Assembly: GCA_026873275.1 (NCBI GenBank)
Contig: JANTUC010000012.1
Span: forward strand, 640,001-704,000
Source of the DNA: Pseudopithomyces maydicus
Lineage: Eukaryota > Ascomycota > Dothideomycetes > Pleosporales > Didymosphaeriaceae
Length of the DNA stretch: 64,000 nucleotides
Reading direction: 5' to 3'
In this document: one piece after another, positions 1 to 10,876 of the stretch
Layout of the letters: every line of letters starts with the position of its first letter
How positions within the stretch are numbered: the stretch's first letter is position 1
The notes under the pieces: generated by a model
What the model saw: only the letters and a program-made list of their open reading frames with translations
The model's database searches: none
What the model was told of the DNA's origin: nothing
Position numbers and translations under genes: made by a program

Positions 1-474
1 CAGATTTGCAAGACCAAATGCGGTTTCATGGACAATTATCCCTGTTCCAGTCGACCATAAAACAATTATGCCCACCGCACCGATGTCAAACGATGGTACG
101 GAAAGAAACAACCTTCACGCTAATGTGTCAAGACCTGTTTCTAACCTGTAGAACTGGCATGGGGGACTGGCCCCTGAATAGCGTTTCTTCGTCGTGCCTG
201 CATATCGGCAACCTAAATTGTTCGTTGGTCAATTGGGTGAGAAGACACCATCGGCATGTTATCACTAGGGTGTGAATAGATTTATCTTGTATCGCACGTA
301 GCAACAACTACTGTAAGCAATGCAGGTATTATGATAATGGACCCCGTTGTGGCGTCCTTGCCGGTTGCTTCGTAGCTAGCGCGGATATCCAGAGCGCGAC
401 GTCATACAGCAACATTGCAAAACATCAACCATCACCAGCACCAAACACACTCCCCACCGCGGTCACATGTTGAC
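1..474. other. Intergenic region
   Basis: No coding region can be supported. Short open frames here have no recognisable motifs. An open frame begins at a TTG at 415, but the first in-frame ATG is at 475, so the preceding bases are treated as 5' leader of the phosphatase gene. Confidence 0.5.
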
Positions 475-1356
475 ATGTCTTCAACACAACCACCCTTCAA
501 GGGTATACTAAACTTTCGCGATGCTGGGGCATTTGTGAACGAACAGACCGGAGAAAATCGCATAAGAACAGGCCTGTTGTATCGAGGAGCCAGGCCAGAC
601 GAAGCGACATACCAAGACCGGCAAAAACTAGTCGACGAATACAATCTCAAGTCCATCATCGACCTACGGACAAAGACGGAGCACATTGAGCAAGCTCAGA
701 AGCGAGATGCCAAGATCAAGGCCTCCGCAGCGGTACCACAGACTAATGATGATGTCGCGGAGCCTCTGAAAATACCCGGCGTAACTTACCACGAAATCAA
801 CTTCAACGGCAATGCCTTCTCACGCATGCTCATCTCAAAACTGTCGTGGAGAGAATTTTTCAAGCTTGTTGGATTAATGGCGGCAGGTCATAGGAAAGAC
901 GCAATTAAGATATTGGCACCACACATGGAAGAGATGGGACTCATCGGCCTCGCCGTCGAGTCTCTGGACGTCTGCACAGCAGAGATGAAACAGGTGTTCG
1001 ATGTCCTTGGCAAGGAAGAGAGCTGGCCGCTACTAGTGCACTGCACACAGGGCAAAGACCGTACTGGCTTGATCGTTATGCTCGTGCTCTTCTTGCTTGA
1101 AGTAGACGTGACAGCGATCGAGCAGGATTATCTACTGTCTGAGCCAGAACTCGAGGCAGAGAAGCCAGAGCGTATGAAGGAGATTCAGAGCATCGGCCTA
1201 TCGGAGCAATTTGCGCTTTGTCCACCAGATGTAGTACCCACAGTGCGTGCCCATCTTCAGGACAGGTATGGCGGGGTAGAAGGGTATTTGCTGTCGATTG
1301 GAGTCACGAACGCGCAGATAGGACTCATCAGGCGTATGTTGCAGACCAGCACGTAA
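475..1356 (+). CDS. Atypical tyrosine/serine protein phosphatase (CX5R type)
   Basis: Single-exon protein of 293 residues. The signature HCTQGKDRTG carries the catalytic Cys190 and Arg196 of the CX5R dual-specificity/tyrosine phosphatase fold. The N-terminal part has FRDAG (near residue 15) and a later SIIDLRTKTE segment, which are typical of the fungal and bacterial Y_phosphatase3 family (SIW14/OCA-like and IphP-like enzymes). Members hydrolyse phosphotyrosine or phosphoinositide/inositol pyrophosphate substrates, but the substrate here cannot be read from sequence. The ATG at 475 is used because it is the first in-frame ATG and sits just before the conserved FKGILNFRDAG block. The length is usual for the family. 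There is no signal peptide or membrane segment, so it is probably cytosolic. It runs in the same direction as the sphingolipid methyltransferase gene 219 bp downstream. Confidence 0.85.
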   Translation: MSSTQPPFKGILNFRDAGAFVNEQTGENRIRTGLLYRGARPDEATYQDRQKLVDEYNLKSIIDLRTKTEHIEQAQKRDAKIKASAAVPQTNDDVAEPLKIPGVTYHEINFNGNAFSRMLISKLSWREFFKLVGLMAAGHRKDAIKILAPHMEEMGLIGLAVESLDVCTAEMKQVFDVLGKEESWPLLVHCTQGKDRTGLIVMLVLFLLEVDVTAIEQDYLLSEPELEAEKPERMKEIQSIGLSEQFALCPPDVVPTVRAHLQDRYGGVEGYLLSIGVTNAQIGLIRRMLQTST

Positions 1357-1574
1357 CCAATTCGTCTCTACATAAAATTGTCCCGTCTGATGGCTCCTTG
1401 TGCTTGATATGTCGGTGTAGATGCAGCATGTGAATACGTGGGCTTATCGAACAGGGGTCGAGCTAGAGCAGCAGCTGTCCGATATTCGCTTAGTCCTTCT
1501 TGGCGGATGTGTCGTGGAGCAATCGCCCACTCTCTCCTTTGTGTCTCACAAAATTCCACAACTACTACAGCAAG

Positions 1575-3256
1575 ATGAGTAGCGGGACGACGTCTGAGGA
1601 GACCTTTGAGTGGATTGAGACGCCACCGGCGCGCACGCCGACCAAGCCCGAGTTCGACTGCGGTGTGCGGACGACCTCTGTATGTATTCTCGACCCAAAA
1701 GTGCCCCGCCAGCCATTGAGCTCCACCTGGCAAAAACAAACAACTCATTGATGGTGTGAATGCAGTACCCATCGATCCCCAATGCTCCTCTGCCCGCAGA
1801 TAGCAATGGCCGTGACCACTTCTCCAATACCGCCCTGATCTCTCTGCTTGTCGGTGTCCCCGCCTATGTTACCTGGAAGCTCGGCGGAGGGCTGAAGACA
1901 TGGATCTTCTTCGCTCTGATCGTTGACTTGCCTATCCTCGCCGCTTTCTGGATTGTCACCTCCGAATATGCCCCCCGCAAGAACGAGAAGGCCAAGTTCC
2001 CTGGCAAGCCCATCGAGACATACCTTGAGTTCCACAAGGCAGAGGACCGTGAGACCTACCGTGGCAAGAAGATTCCCATGGAGACTTTCTACGAGAAGTA
2101 CTTCGATGGCGACGTCGACTTCAAGGGCGACTGCCTGGACGTTCTGGAGCTCCGCCATGACTGGGCCAACTTCCGCTTCACCTTTGGCTTGATCAAGCAC
2201 TTCCTGTTTGGCATGATCCCTGAGTTGATCATGCACACGAGATCCCAGGGTGCGTATCAATCTGCATAATGGCTTTTGGGCTACCGAATAGCACTTCATC
2301 GAGCAGCTGCTGACATAACCTTAGACGAGGAGCAGGTCCGTGACCACTACGACCGCGGTGACGACTTCTATGGCTGGTTCCTTGGCCCGCGTATGATCTA
2401 CACTTCCGGTATCATCTCTGACATCGACCGTGAGGAGACCCTCGAACAGCTCCAGGATAACAAGATGGCTGTTGTCTGCGAAAAGATTGGCCTCGAGAAG
2501 GGCGAGAAGATGCTTGACATTGGCTGCGGCTGGGGTACTCTGACCAGGTTCGCATCTGTTCACTACGGTGCTCATGTTACGGGTGTCACCCTCGGCCGCA
2601 ACCAGACCAAGTGGGGCAACAACGGCTTGAGGAAATCTGGTATCACTGAGGACCAGTCCAACATTCTCTGCATGGATTACCGCGATATTCCTGTTCCTAC
2701 CGGTGGCTACAAGAAGATTACCTGCCTCGAGATGGCCGAGCACGTCGGTGTCCGTCACTTCTCCGGTTTCTGCACCCAGGTTCGTAACATGCTTGATGAC
2801 GACGGTGTTTTCTTCCTCCAGATCGCTGGTCTCCGCAAGGAGTGGCAGTTTGAGGATTTCACATGGGGTCTTTTCATGAACAAGTACGTCTTCCCGGGTG
2901 CCGACGCTTCTACACCTCTCGGCTGGGTCGTCGACAAGCTTGAGGGCGCTGGTTTCGAGGTCAAGCAGGTTGACACCGTCGGTGTGCACTACTCCTCCAC
3001 CCTCTGGAAATGGTACCGCAACTGGATCGGCAACAAGGAGAAGGTTACCGCCAAGTACGGCAAGCGCTGGTTCCGCATCTGGGAGTTCTTCTTGGCCTAC
3101 TCCACCATTGCTTCTCGCCAGGGTACCGCTACCTGCTTCCAGATCACACTTGTCAAGAACATCAACTCTACGCACCGTGTAGAGGGAATCAACACTCAAT
3201 TTGCTCTTTCTGCCGCCCTTGAGGCCAGCAGGGCCAAGGGAATTAAGGGATTGTAA
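1575..3256 (+). CDS. Sphingolipid C9-methyltransferase
   Basis: Three exons: 1575-1679, 1766-2249 and 2325-3256, with consensus donors (GTATGT, GTGCGT) and acceptors. The product is 506 residues. Two hydrophobic segments lie near residues 60-105 (..LISLLVGVPAYVTW.., ..WIFFALIVDLPILAAFW..). The cyclopropane-fatty-acid-synthase/Mycolic methyltransferase fold follows, with the SAM-binding motif LDIGCGWGTL near residue 260 and a downstream CLEMAEHVG motif. In fungi this membrane-bound ER enzyme adds the C9 methyl branch to the long-chain base of glucosylceramides, using S-adenosylmethionine. That modification affects membrane order, hyphal growth and virulence in several species (family knowledge). 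Intron phases and the continuous conserved reading across both junctions support the model. No disruption is seen. Confidence 0.93.
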
Positions 3257-3930
3257 AGTCAATGACCGCAGCGATATGGCAACGATTTTCTCCTCGATTA
3301 GATACACCCCCGGGGCCGCATGGCGGTCACGTGTTTTGACGAAGTCCACTTATATGCTGCATTGATGGCTGCATGGGAGTTTTTCCGCGCGCCAGACGTT
3401 AATTGAGGAATAGAGGCAGCTTTCATGGTTGATGAGGGAAGGTGTAAAAGTGACTAGATATATTTCTGCTAAGCAACCACTGGCAACTACGCTGCCTGCA
3501 CTTCAGTAGTATATAATGAACATGCTACACTTTCTAAAGATAACTTGCATTACCCGCTATATATGCACAGTCCATGTGTTCCAGCTGCAATGTTTACGGC
3601 TTACATTAGTTCTCATACAAATGGTGAATGCGAGTGGTCCAAGCTCATAATTCCTATACCGATGACGTTCGAATGCCCACATAGTCAGAACCCTCTGAAA
3701 CCGTTGTGAATCGTCCGATTGATCAATTCGGTCGGAATAATAGACATTAAACTACTTCGCGAATATATTCACATCCATCTAAACCCTTACCGATAAGTGT
3801 CGCGTGAGACAGACGCGTCTACGCACCTGCGTCTGCCAAGAGCCCCGAACTTTTGAGCTTCGAACCCAACGCACCTCCTCCCACAGCCCAGTTGCAACAC
3901 CACCTCCGCTCTACCACTCAAATCGCAGCC
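3257..3930. other. Intergenic region between sphingolipid MT and PAM17
   Basis: About 670 bp with no supportable gene. It should hold the 3' end of the methyltransferase transcript and the PAM17 promoter. The last 130 bp before the PAM17 ATG are C-rich/pyrimidine-rich, which is common in fungal promoters. Confidence 0.4.
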
Positions 3931-4770
3931 ATGTTTGCTTCCTCCGCGCTGCGACCTGCGCGCACAATTACCATCCGGCTGCAGCCCGGCTTCATTGCCC
4001 CCTGCACCTCGGCGGCCACCGCGGCGCCCTTCTCCACCAAGACCAGCACCCGTCCCGCGAGAGTACAGCCCACAGACCGCCCTTCGTTCAGACAATTACC
4101 CCTGGCTCTTGCCATTCGTCACGCCTCCACTGCCGCTTCAACAAACCCCAACGCAGCTTCTGCCTCCTCCCAGCAACAACTCACATGGAATGACTTCTTT
4201 GCGCTCCGCAAGACTCGCCGCCGGGCGAGCCAGGTCACCTCTGGTTTCACCGCCGTCGGTGTCGCCTACGCCGGTCTGCAGGTGTTCATCGGCCAGGGCT
4301 ACGACGGTACGCTGGCGGCGACGATAGGTCTCGATCCGATCATCACCACGGGCATAGCGAGCGCGGGCATGTTGACTGTGGGATGGCTCTTGGGGCCTTT
4401 TTTCAGCAACGCCGTGTTCAATCTGAGGAATCGGGCGATAGCACCGCAGATTACGAAGGTGAGTCATGTCGGTGGCAGCCCGCTTCGCATTCCTTTCCGG
4501 TCGGAAGAGGTCCGCTGGCGGGACAGCGACAGCGACATGGGCATGAAATGAGATGGAGCATGGCTGACAAATGAGCAGAAAGAGCGCGAGTTCTACGACC
4601 GCATCAAGAAACACCGTGTCGATCCGACGTCCTCCTCGATGGCGAACCCTGTGCCTGATTACTACGGCGAGAAGATCGGCAGCGTGGCGGACTACAGGCG
4701 ATGGTTGAAGGACCAGCGCGCGTTCAATCTCAAGCGGGGAGAGAAGAGCGCGAGGACGATCCGGAATTGA
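3931..4770 (+). CDS. PAM17: Mitochondrial import motor subunit Pam17
   Basis: Two exons, 3931-4458 and 4579-4770 (donor GTGAGT, acceptor CAG, 120-nt intron), giving 239 residues. The first ~65 residues are Arg/Ser/Ala/Thr-rich with few acids, which fits a cleavable mitochondrial presequence. The mature part has LTWNDFFALRK followed by two transmembrane spans (VTSGFTAVGVAYAGLQVFIG and IITTGIASAGMLTVGWLLGPF) and a charged C-terminus ending DQRAFNLKRGEK. This order and spacing is the Pam17 family pattern. Pam17 sits in the inner membrane and organises the presequence translocase-associated motor (PAM) on the TIM23 complex. The exon junction preserves the conserved ITKKERE stretch. No anomalies are seen. 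Confidence 0.92.
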
Positions 4771-5569
4771 GTTGCGGACAGGTCAGATTGGGAGGACACC
4801 TTCGGATTTCTTATGTTTCGCCACACTTGATTCGGTCTTGTCAAAGAGAAGGGACAGCATTGCAATTGGTCGGAAGGAAAGAGCAACGGGGTAAGGCAAG
4901 GCAAGGCAGACATATGGGAACGACGGAAGGTGTGAAAGTACATAGGTATGGCAGGAAGCAGAATTGCAAGGTCTCGTGTATCTTGCTATGTACTAATAGG
5001 AGGGCTTGGGATATCATTGATGAATGCACATCTCCATTCAATTCCATCCACGATGAGTCGTGTTCCCCTCGACCCATATGAAGCGACTGACGACTTTCCC
5101 TGAGTATATATGAATGGTTACAGATTCTTCTGCTACCAAAGCCTGGGCAGACAGTGACCACCGACTACATTATGAACCAATGCAGCCCCAGAGCCTCTCT
5201 TCCATCTTCTCGAATATTAGATACGCATTGCTGATTGCGCACTTATATCAAATTTTTGGTGGTGATAATGGATTTGGCAATAGCTGCAGACGCCTCCTCC
5301 TACACCTGGCAAGCACAATCCACCACCCAACACTCGATAAGAATTTTCACAAAAATCGTTCTATTGGACATAGAGTATGCATTTTCTCTTCAAAATGAGT
5401 GTGATATCAATTGCGGATGTTGTCGTGCATGGGTGGTTCTTTCCCCCTTGAGGTGTCGCGTGCCCAAATGGGATAGAAGCACCTTCCTCCATCGCCAACG
5501 GAACTTAAAAGAATTTCTCGCTCTGCCTAAATCCTTTCTTCTTCATCAATCTATGTCGAGTGTCCGTCT
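4771..5569. other. Intergenic region, no gene recognised
   Basis: About 800 bp of moderately AT-rich sequence after PAM17. Short open frames show no motifs. The region leads into the SINE-like repeat. Confidence 0.4.
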
Positions 5570-5813
5570 GCTGTAGCGGCGACGAGCTTAATTAGATTGG
5601 TCCCTCGCAGGTCCGACTCCTGCGTTGTACGTCCTCGAAGATCTAGCTGGGCCGACCTTGGTAGCATTAACTTGCGAACCTAGGAAGCTTTCTAGCGAAG
5701 ATCTTAAGGAAGTTAGGATACTCTCCGCGCTGACCTAGCACTTCACGGTGCGAAGGAAAGCCTGAGGTACTCCTAGGTAGTAACATGTGGAACCTCGTTA
5801 CTTTTTTCTCACT
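5570..5813 (+). mobile_element. tRNA-related SINE-like element, copy 1
   Basis: A ~245-bp segment that aligns along its length with 7815-8068. The head looks tRNA-derived. TAGCGGCGACGAG at 5574 resembles a pol III A box, and GGTCCGACTCC at 5610-5620 is one mismatch from the B-box consensus GGTTCGANTCC. That B box lies inside a perfect T-arm-like hairpin (GCAGG/CCTGC around a 7-nt loop at 5607-5623). The body begins with a block near-identical to copy 2 (CTCGAAGATCTAGCTGGGCC at 5635 and onwards), later has CACTTCACGGTGCGAAGG, and ends with GTGGAACCTCGTTAC plus a T-rich tail. The tRNA-like head with a conserved non-coding body is the classical SINE layout. Element borders are approximate and no target-site duplication was established. 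Confidence 0.6.
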
Positions 5814-5839
5814 TTATTCTCTTCTTTTAAAAAAGAATC

Positions 5840-6585
5840 ATGGTTCACGGTAGACGTGAGAAGGCTATATCCAGAGGCGATATCGACCCTGCAACAGATA
5901 GAGAACGACAGTATCTCATAGATCACCGCAGCCAGTCGGAGGAACAGGCAAAGAGGCACGAATTATTGCAGGTTGGATGAGTCACGCTAGAGACCATCCA
6001 ATTCTAACAGACAACAGGACGAAAGGGCGGATCGCTCACTGTCTCGCTTACCGCTGTCTTACCGGCATCGAAAAGAGAAAGCTGACTGCTCACGGTATCG
6101 TTTACCAATGCCTAAGAGATGGTGTCGACGTAGCCGGGTAGATGACAGACGACAATCGCGCTCATCAGCGCCTGGTTCTCGTACGAGCGACAGAAGAGAT
6201 GATACTTATCAACCTCGCCGACGTAAAAGCGCATCCCGGACTCCACATGATAGCTATCGTTCAGCTTATAGTGGTCGACGATCTCGTTCGCGTAAAGACG
6301 ATCGGATAAGGGCTCCACGATCCCCAGACCATTTTTAGATATCTCTAAAGATGGTTCGGACTATCATAATGAGACTGAGATCGACAATGGGGCCAAATAT
6401 GTAATTTTATTTTCTGTTGGTGCTTCGGTTTCAACTTCAGTGGGGGACCAGAATCGAATTCTTGGTTAGTCATGACCATACGCTGCTCCAGAACGCCATG
6501 TTTCATTTCTAATGTCAGGCTTGAAGGCAATTCTACTGAAGAGAAGATTATAATTATGGTCAAGAGATTTGTAGAGGACAAGTAG
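5840..6585 (+). CDS. Possible Arg/Ser-rich small gene (unknown)
   Basis: A tentative gene 27 bp after the SINE-like copy. Exon 1 is 5840-5971 (44 codons, MVHGRREKAISRGD...). Exon 2 starts at 6018 after a 46-nt intron with a weak donor (GTTGGA) but a good CTAAC branch site and CAG acceptor. As written, exon 2 runs to a stop at 6336-6338 and encodes an Arg/Ser/Asp-rich, SR-like tail (RRSRSRKDDR), 150 residues in total. Shifting by one base in the T run 6332-6336, and again in the G run 6442-6446, would extend coding through a third exon (donor 6465, acceptor 6518) to a stop at 6583-6585. Those shifts match the homopolymer pattern seen in proven genes of this window. No family is recognised and the strength of the case is low to moderate. 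Confidence 0.35.
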
Positions 6586-7814
6586 TTGAGTTATCAGGCT
6601 GCACATCTCGACGACAATACGATTGTGTACACCAACATCCCGGCTAGGGGGATTACAGCCCCGCTCAACAATGACGCCAATCACCCAGCTAAAATGTTAT
6701 CGATATCGGGCTATGGAATTAATCGTGCAGTTTGCTTCACACAAGCTATAACGGTTGCCCGTCAAAACCGAAGAAAATCACAATAATCTCCATGCGAATT
6801 TCACATCTATCAAGTCATCTAAGGAGGAACTGAGCACTTTTCAAGTCTCCTACTTGCGTCGATCACCCGCATACAACAATATAAGGAGTTCTTGGTAGCA
6901 CGATCAGAGCGATACGAATCAGCATAAATACCATAAGCCGAGTTACCCAGCCCTAGTCACAGAATGGCTTTCGTGTCATTTGAACCCGGTTCACAAGGTT
7001 CGAACTCTGTACGGATTCTCCGGGCTGGTAGCTCGAGAAATTAATTCCAGGTTCATTCGTACCCATCCAGTTCACTGGGGCATTGAATGGCCGTACGTTC
7101 AGACCCCACGAAAACTTCATACAAAACCGAATCATGGTTCCTGATGAAACATGTAATACTATCAGACCACCTAAACGAACCATCCTCGTTATCCAATAAC
7201 ACCACAAGATTCTACCAAGAGTCTCTTTGATATCAACCCAATTCACAATGATAGTGTGGATCATTGATTCCAACAACAACTTCACCTGAAACCAACAACA
7301 CAGCTTTTGGAACCCAACCTTGTGCCAACTTGTCGAGACAAAATCCAAACAACAATTCTACATATCCCTGCAGATGACTCCTTCATGATCAACTTAATCG
7401 TCATGTCGAGATGCAGCTTCATAAAGGCCATCACAATACTTAGCCACAGACAGAGTCATAATCGGGAAAACATTCTAAAAGTGGGTATCCATCGTGTTGC
7501 TCAAGTTATGACGGCCCTGAAGGTGAGTGAGTACTTCACCAGGATACCACTGCCTCCACTCTGCACGTAGCAATGTGGACATCATTTTCACGGAATAAGC
7601 TTCTCTTCACTCTCACTACCACTTCTCTAAGGTTTTCCCTTGTCTCTCCATTTCTAGGCAACCGTTTTTCTAGGCAACAGCGTGGACCCGACCCGACTCA
7701 CCTCTGCCACGTGACCTTACTAAGCGGGTCTTGGCAATTTCACAGATATCTTTTAAGGTCGCGCGCCCTCTTCACTTCTCCCTTCCTTTTTCTTCGTCTT
7801 TCCGCTCTCAGTGT
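6586..7814. other. Gene-poor stretch with decayed coding-like sequence
   Basis: No complete gene. An open stretch at about 6586-6785 continues the same reading frame as the end of the preceding possible gene beyond its TAG, so it may be a relic with a C-to-T stop at a CpA site, as repeat-induced point mutation would leave. Remaining short frames on both strands carry no motif. The sequence just upstream of 7815 is pyrimidine-rich. Confidence 0.3.
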
Positions 7815-8064
7815 ACGTACGCCTAGCGGCTACGAGCTGGACGGTTTGACCCCTCGTGGGTCCAATCCCTACGTTGTTACCTCGAAGATCTAGCTGGGCC
7901 GACCTTGGTAGCATTCACTTGCGAACTTCGGGGAGCTTTCTAGCGAAGATCCTAGGGATGCTGAGGCCTTTTGGGTTGAATCGAGCACTTCACGGTGCGA
8001 AGGTTATCCTGGATTTTCTCAGGTAGTAACAAGTTCCTGTGGAACCTCGTTGCTTTATTCTCAA

Positions 8065-8068
<4 letters not shown>
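7815..8068 (+). mobile_element. tRNA-related SINE-like element, copy 2
   Basis: Second full-length copy of the 5570-5813 family. The head has TAGCGGCTACGAGCTGG at 7824 (A-box-like) and GGTCCAATCCC at 7859-7869 in the B-box position, again inside a T-arm-like stem. The body block at 7882 onward (CTCGAAGATCTAGCTGGGCC...) matches copy 1 almost base for base for about 50 bp. GCTTTCTAGCGAAGATC, CACTTCACGGTGCGAAGG and TGTGGAACCTCGTTGC are also shared. The element runs straight into an (AC)n tract, which could be its simple-repeat 3' tail, a common feature of SINEs. The copies differ at scattered positions, so they are not a recent duplication. Confidence 0.6.
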
Positions 8069-8134
<66 letters not shown>

Positions 8135-8175
8135 GCACACGCACAAAAAAACACACATGTGCACACGCACATATA
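8069..8175 (+). repeat. (AC)n microsatellite and imperfect extension
   Basis: A pure AC dinucleotide run of about 31 units (8069-8130). Two copies of ACATGTGCACACGCAC follow, separated by an A run. Open frames translating this tract on both strands are artefacts of the repeat. It lies at the 3' end of SINE-like copy 2. Confidence 0.9.
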
Positions 8176-8185
8176 CGAATTGTGC

Positions 8186-8412
8186 TGGACGGGCCTAGTT
8201 TGCGCGAAAGCACATGCGAACGTCTTTCCAGCGGGCACGGATGAAGATTACTGGGCTCTTCTGGGTTTACCTAGCACTTGACGGTGCGAAGGGCGATCTG
8301 GATCAACCTAGGTGGCAGCAGCCGTTCCTTTGGAACGTCAGTTGCTTTTCTCATCCCCCATTCCACTGTAGCCGGGGCCTCGTTTGCGCGAAAGCACATA
8401 CGAAAGTCTTTT
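8186..8412 (+). mobile_element. Diverged 3' fragments of the SINE-like family
   Basis: A partial, diverged third copy. CCTAGCACTTGACGGTGCGA at 8270 and TTCCTTTGGAACGTCAGTTG at 8324 correspond to the 3' half of copies 1 and 2. The upstream block TTTGCGCGAAAGCACATGCG (8199) recurs as TTTGCGCGAAAGCACATACG at about 8383, so a ~40-bp piece is duplicated within the fragment. No A/B boxes remain. Confidence 0.45.
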
Positions 8413-8472
8413 CTACAGTGGAAGATCCCAGTGTTTCTACTAGTGACGGTGGTGTGCCTACAGTACTCGGTC

Positions 8473-8497
8473 TTTTAATTATTGTCGCAAGGACTTA
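8473..8497. repeat. Dispersed motif TTTAATTATTGTCG..AGGAC, site 1
   Basis: A ~25-bp sequence (TTTTAATTATTGTCGCAAGG then ACTTA) that recurs near-identically at 18568-18594 and, more diverged, at 33818-33843 inside a foldback element. It is probably a fragment of the same transposable-element family. Confidence 0.4.
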
Positions 8498-10876
8498 AAA
8501 AAGATCATACTCGCAGCACCCATCAGAGCTACGTTCAAACAACTGGTTATGGGACGAGCAATCGTCAAGATGGGAGCCCAAGGCTGGGCAGCGGAGGGGA
8601 ACTTCGTAATTGGAGTGCATGAGTGATTTACCGGAAGCTTTCAGCTGATGGTAGTTGCTTGTGTGGGGCCGCTGTCCGAAATCGCAGTCTTTATGATGCG
8701 CGATTTAATTAGGTACGTGTCATATAACTAACCTTGTCAGATGTCATTCGTCTCCATTTTCTCTTCACGTCACACCCCGAGATGACGAGTATCGAAAACG
8801 ACGTGTCCGAAACTGTATACCTGGATATACTGGAATTATAAATGATGGAGAACGACCGGATACAGTGTCATTCAGTTCCACCCATCAATTTCACCGCATT
8901 CGCAAACGAAACCACAGATGTTGACGAGATTCATCGCTTTACTTCTATGAAGGCACGCGGGACTGGACAAGATACAGGAATAGTATTGTGGTTTATTCGG
9001 GCAGTGAGTACCTAGAGATGACTGGTAAAGCAACACTGGATGGTCAACATTGCATACTAGTAGTGAGAGTGTAATATATCACCGGAAAGTTTTAGATGTT
9101 TCTATCCTATTTTCTAAGCAAGCGTCAAGTGCAGGTGAAACTTCTAACATATTTGATAGCGGAATGCAGAGCTCACATATGGTAGACCGACCCATTGCAG
9201 TGACCAGACAGTAACTCAGTTCAATACGAATAACAACGATGGATCGGACATCGCCTGCTTTAGGCCAGATTTGGTGATGGGCGACTGCTTTAGGCCAGAT
9301 TGGAAGGTGCTACATAGGTAGGCTTTGATACCACCCGCCAATCCTACAGAATCAATCCTTCATCCCAATATTAGAATCGCCGTCCGCTTTGAATCCATCG
9401 CAAGCACCCACCAGTATCCGCGCATCCTGGAGCAGCTCCGAGCTTAATGCGCACTTGCAGCATTCATTCAAGGTGATTCAGACTACACTGGCTGTAGCGA
9501 CTCGGTTCCTCAGTCATTCAATGACACCGCGCTGATCAGAGAGCTGCCCAGGCAGACGACCATGAAAAAAGACAAGAGCGATTTTCCCAACAAGACGTTG
9601 CATTCAAACAACACAATATCTCAGAACCCAGTCCTCTCTAAATCGACATGGCGGTGAACAGCATCTGAAGTGATGCCAAGCTCATACGACGTCGCAAGCA
9701 TTACTGTCAAAGAGGAAAGCGTAACCATGTTACACTTGGGCTGGGTGACTAATGATTGACACCTTGCCGACGACGCCACAACCCATGCATCGCCTTGCGC
9801 CATGTCCTTCGCCTCAATCGACTAATTGTGGCTGTCAGCTTTCATCCAGCCAATACGGGCAAGGTCCAGCGATGGGGGCAGAACAGAAACCGCCGCCGAA
9901 CATACGTTCCCACCTCTCTGGTAGTGACATACTCGGTACCGATATTGTGTTCATTCACACGTGGAGACTGGTCAGCCGGCCTAGCACATTTAGGCAACGC
10001 TTCCACTTCGCTCACTGTTTCCGAGCTTCCGACCTCAGATCCTTGTGAGGCTCTACAACCTTACGGGAAGTAATAGCCCAGTAGAGGCAAATACTATGCA
10101 GGTACAGTGAAGTGTTGCACTGCGCTGGGCCACGCGTTATTTTTACACAACGGGTGCGATTGGGAGGGCGTTGCAGCAGCTGAAGAAAGGCGGTAGGGCT
10201 GATCGGTCTCCAGAGGTCCCATGCACGCGATAGCCGGTCCGATGGCGAAAGCCGGCGCCGATGACTGCAGTGGGCGTATCAAGAGCTGAGGACAGCGCAG
10301 GGTGCGATGTGAGAGACAGTGTGGCTTGCCATATTCGAGCGCGATACCATGGAAAACATTTTCGCCATGGAATAAGAAATGTGGTTGGACAGGGTCTTCC
10401 CAGTCTTCCCGCATTCCGATGTCGTCCATTGTTCTTCTTCCGGTACCAACATTGGATGTTGCAGCTGACCTCATCGTTATGGCAGCCGATCCCCCACCTC
10501 ATCGCGAGAAGAAAAATTTCCTGTCAACCGCATACGCTACGCAGGCTACGAGGTGACATTGATGGACACAGCCGCTACGCCATCTCACTTACGCAGTACA
10601 CTTGGTGTGCCAAGGGTATCTATCATGGGCTGGATTTCCACTCATTTTAGCGTCCCAAAGACTACCTAGCTCGCAGCGCGTTGCTCCCCCGCTCTCCTCC
10701 ACCATAGCCTATCTGCTTTAGATGCATGACTTAACATAAGATCTCAGCTCAAACATTGAGCTCTGGCGTCACAACAGGCGGGGTTCATAAAGCACGAATG
10801 CGCTTCGTTTTCGTGGGACCCGAATCTATCTGCAATTGCGCAACTTGGATACCCACACCTTATCGTGCCTATCACA
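8498..10876. other. Gene-poor region upstream of the Zn2Cys6 gene
   Basis: About 2.4 kb with no supportable gene. The many short frames have no motif or consistent splice structure. It contains the direct repeat listed at 9255-9303 and must include the promoter of the Zn2Cys6 regulator. Confidence 0.4.
9255..9303. repeat. 30-bp-period direct repeat
   Basis: The sequence CTGCTTTAGGCCAGATT occurs at 9255 and again at 9285, 30 bp apart, with similar flanks. Its function is unknown. Confidence 0.7.

Noticed and set aside
2321..3349. 342-residue minus-strand frame across the sphingolipid methyltransferase
   Set aside because: Antisense shadow of a strongly conserved plus-strand gene.
7952..8281. 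Open frames rich in Thr-His or Val-Cys repeats
   Set aside because: They translate the (AC)n microsatellite and are not proteins.
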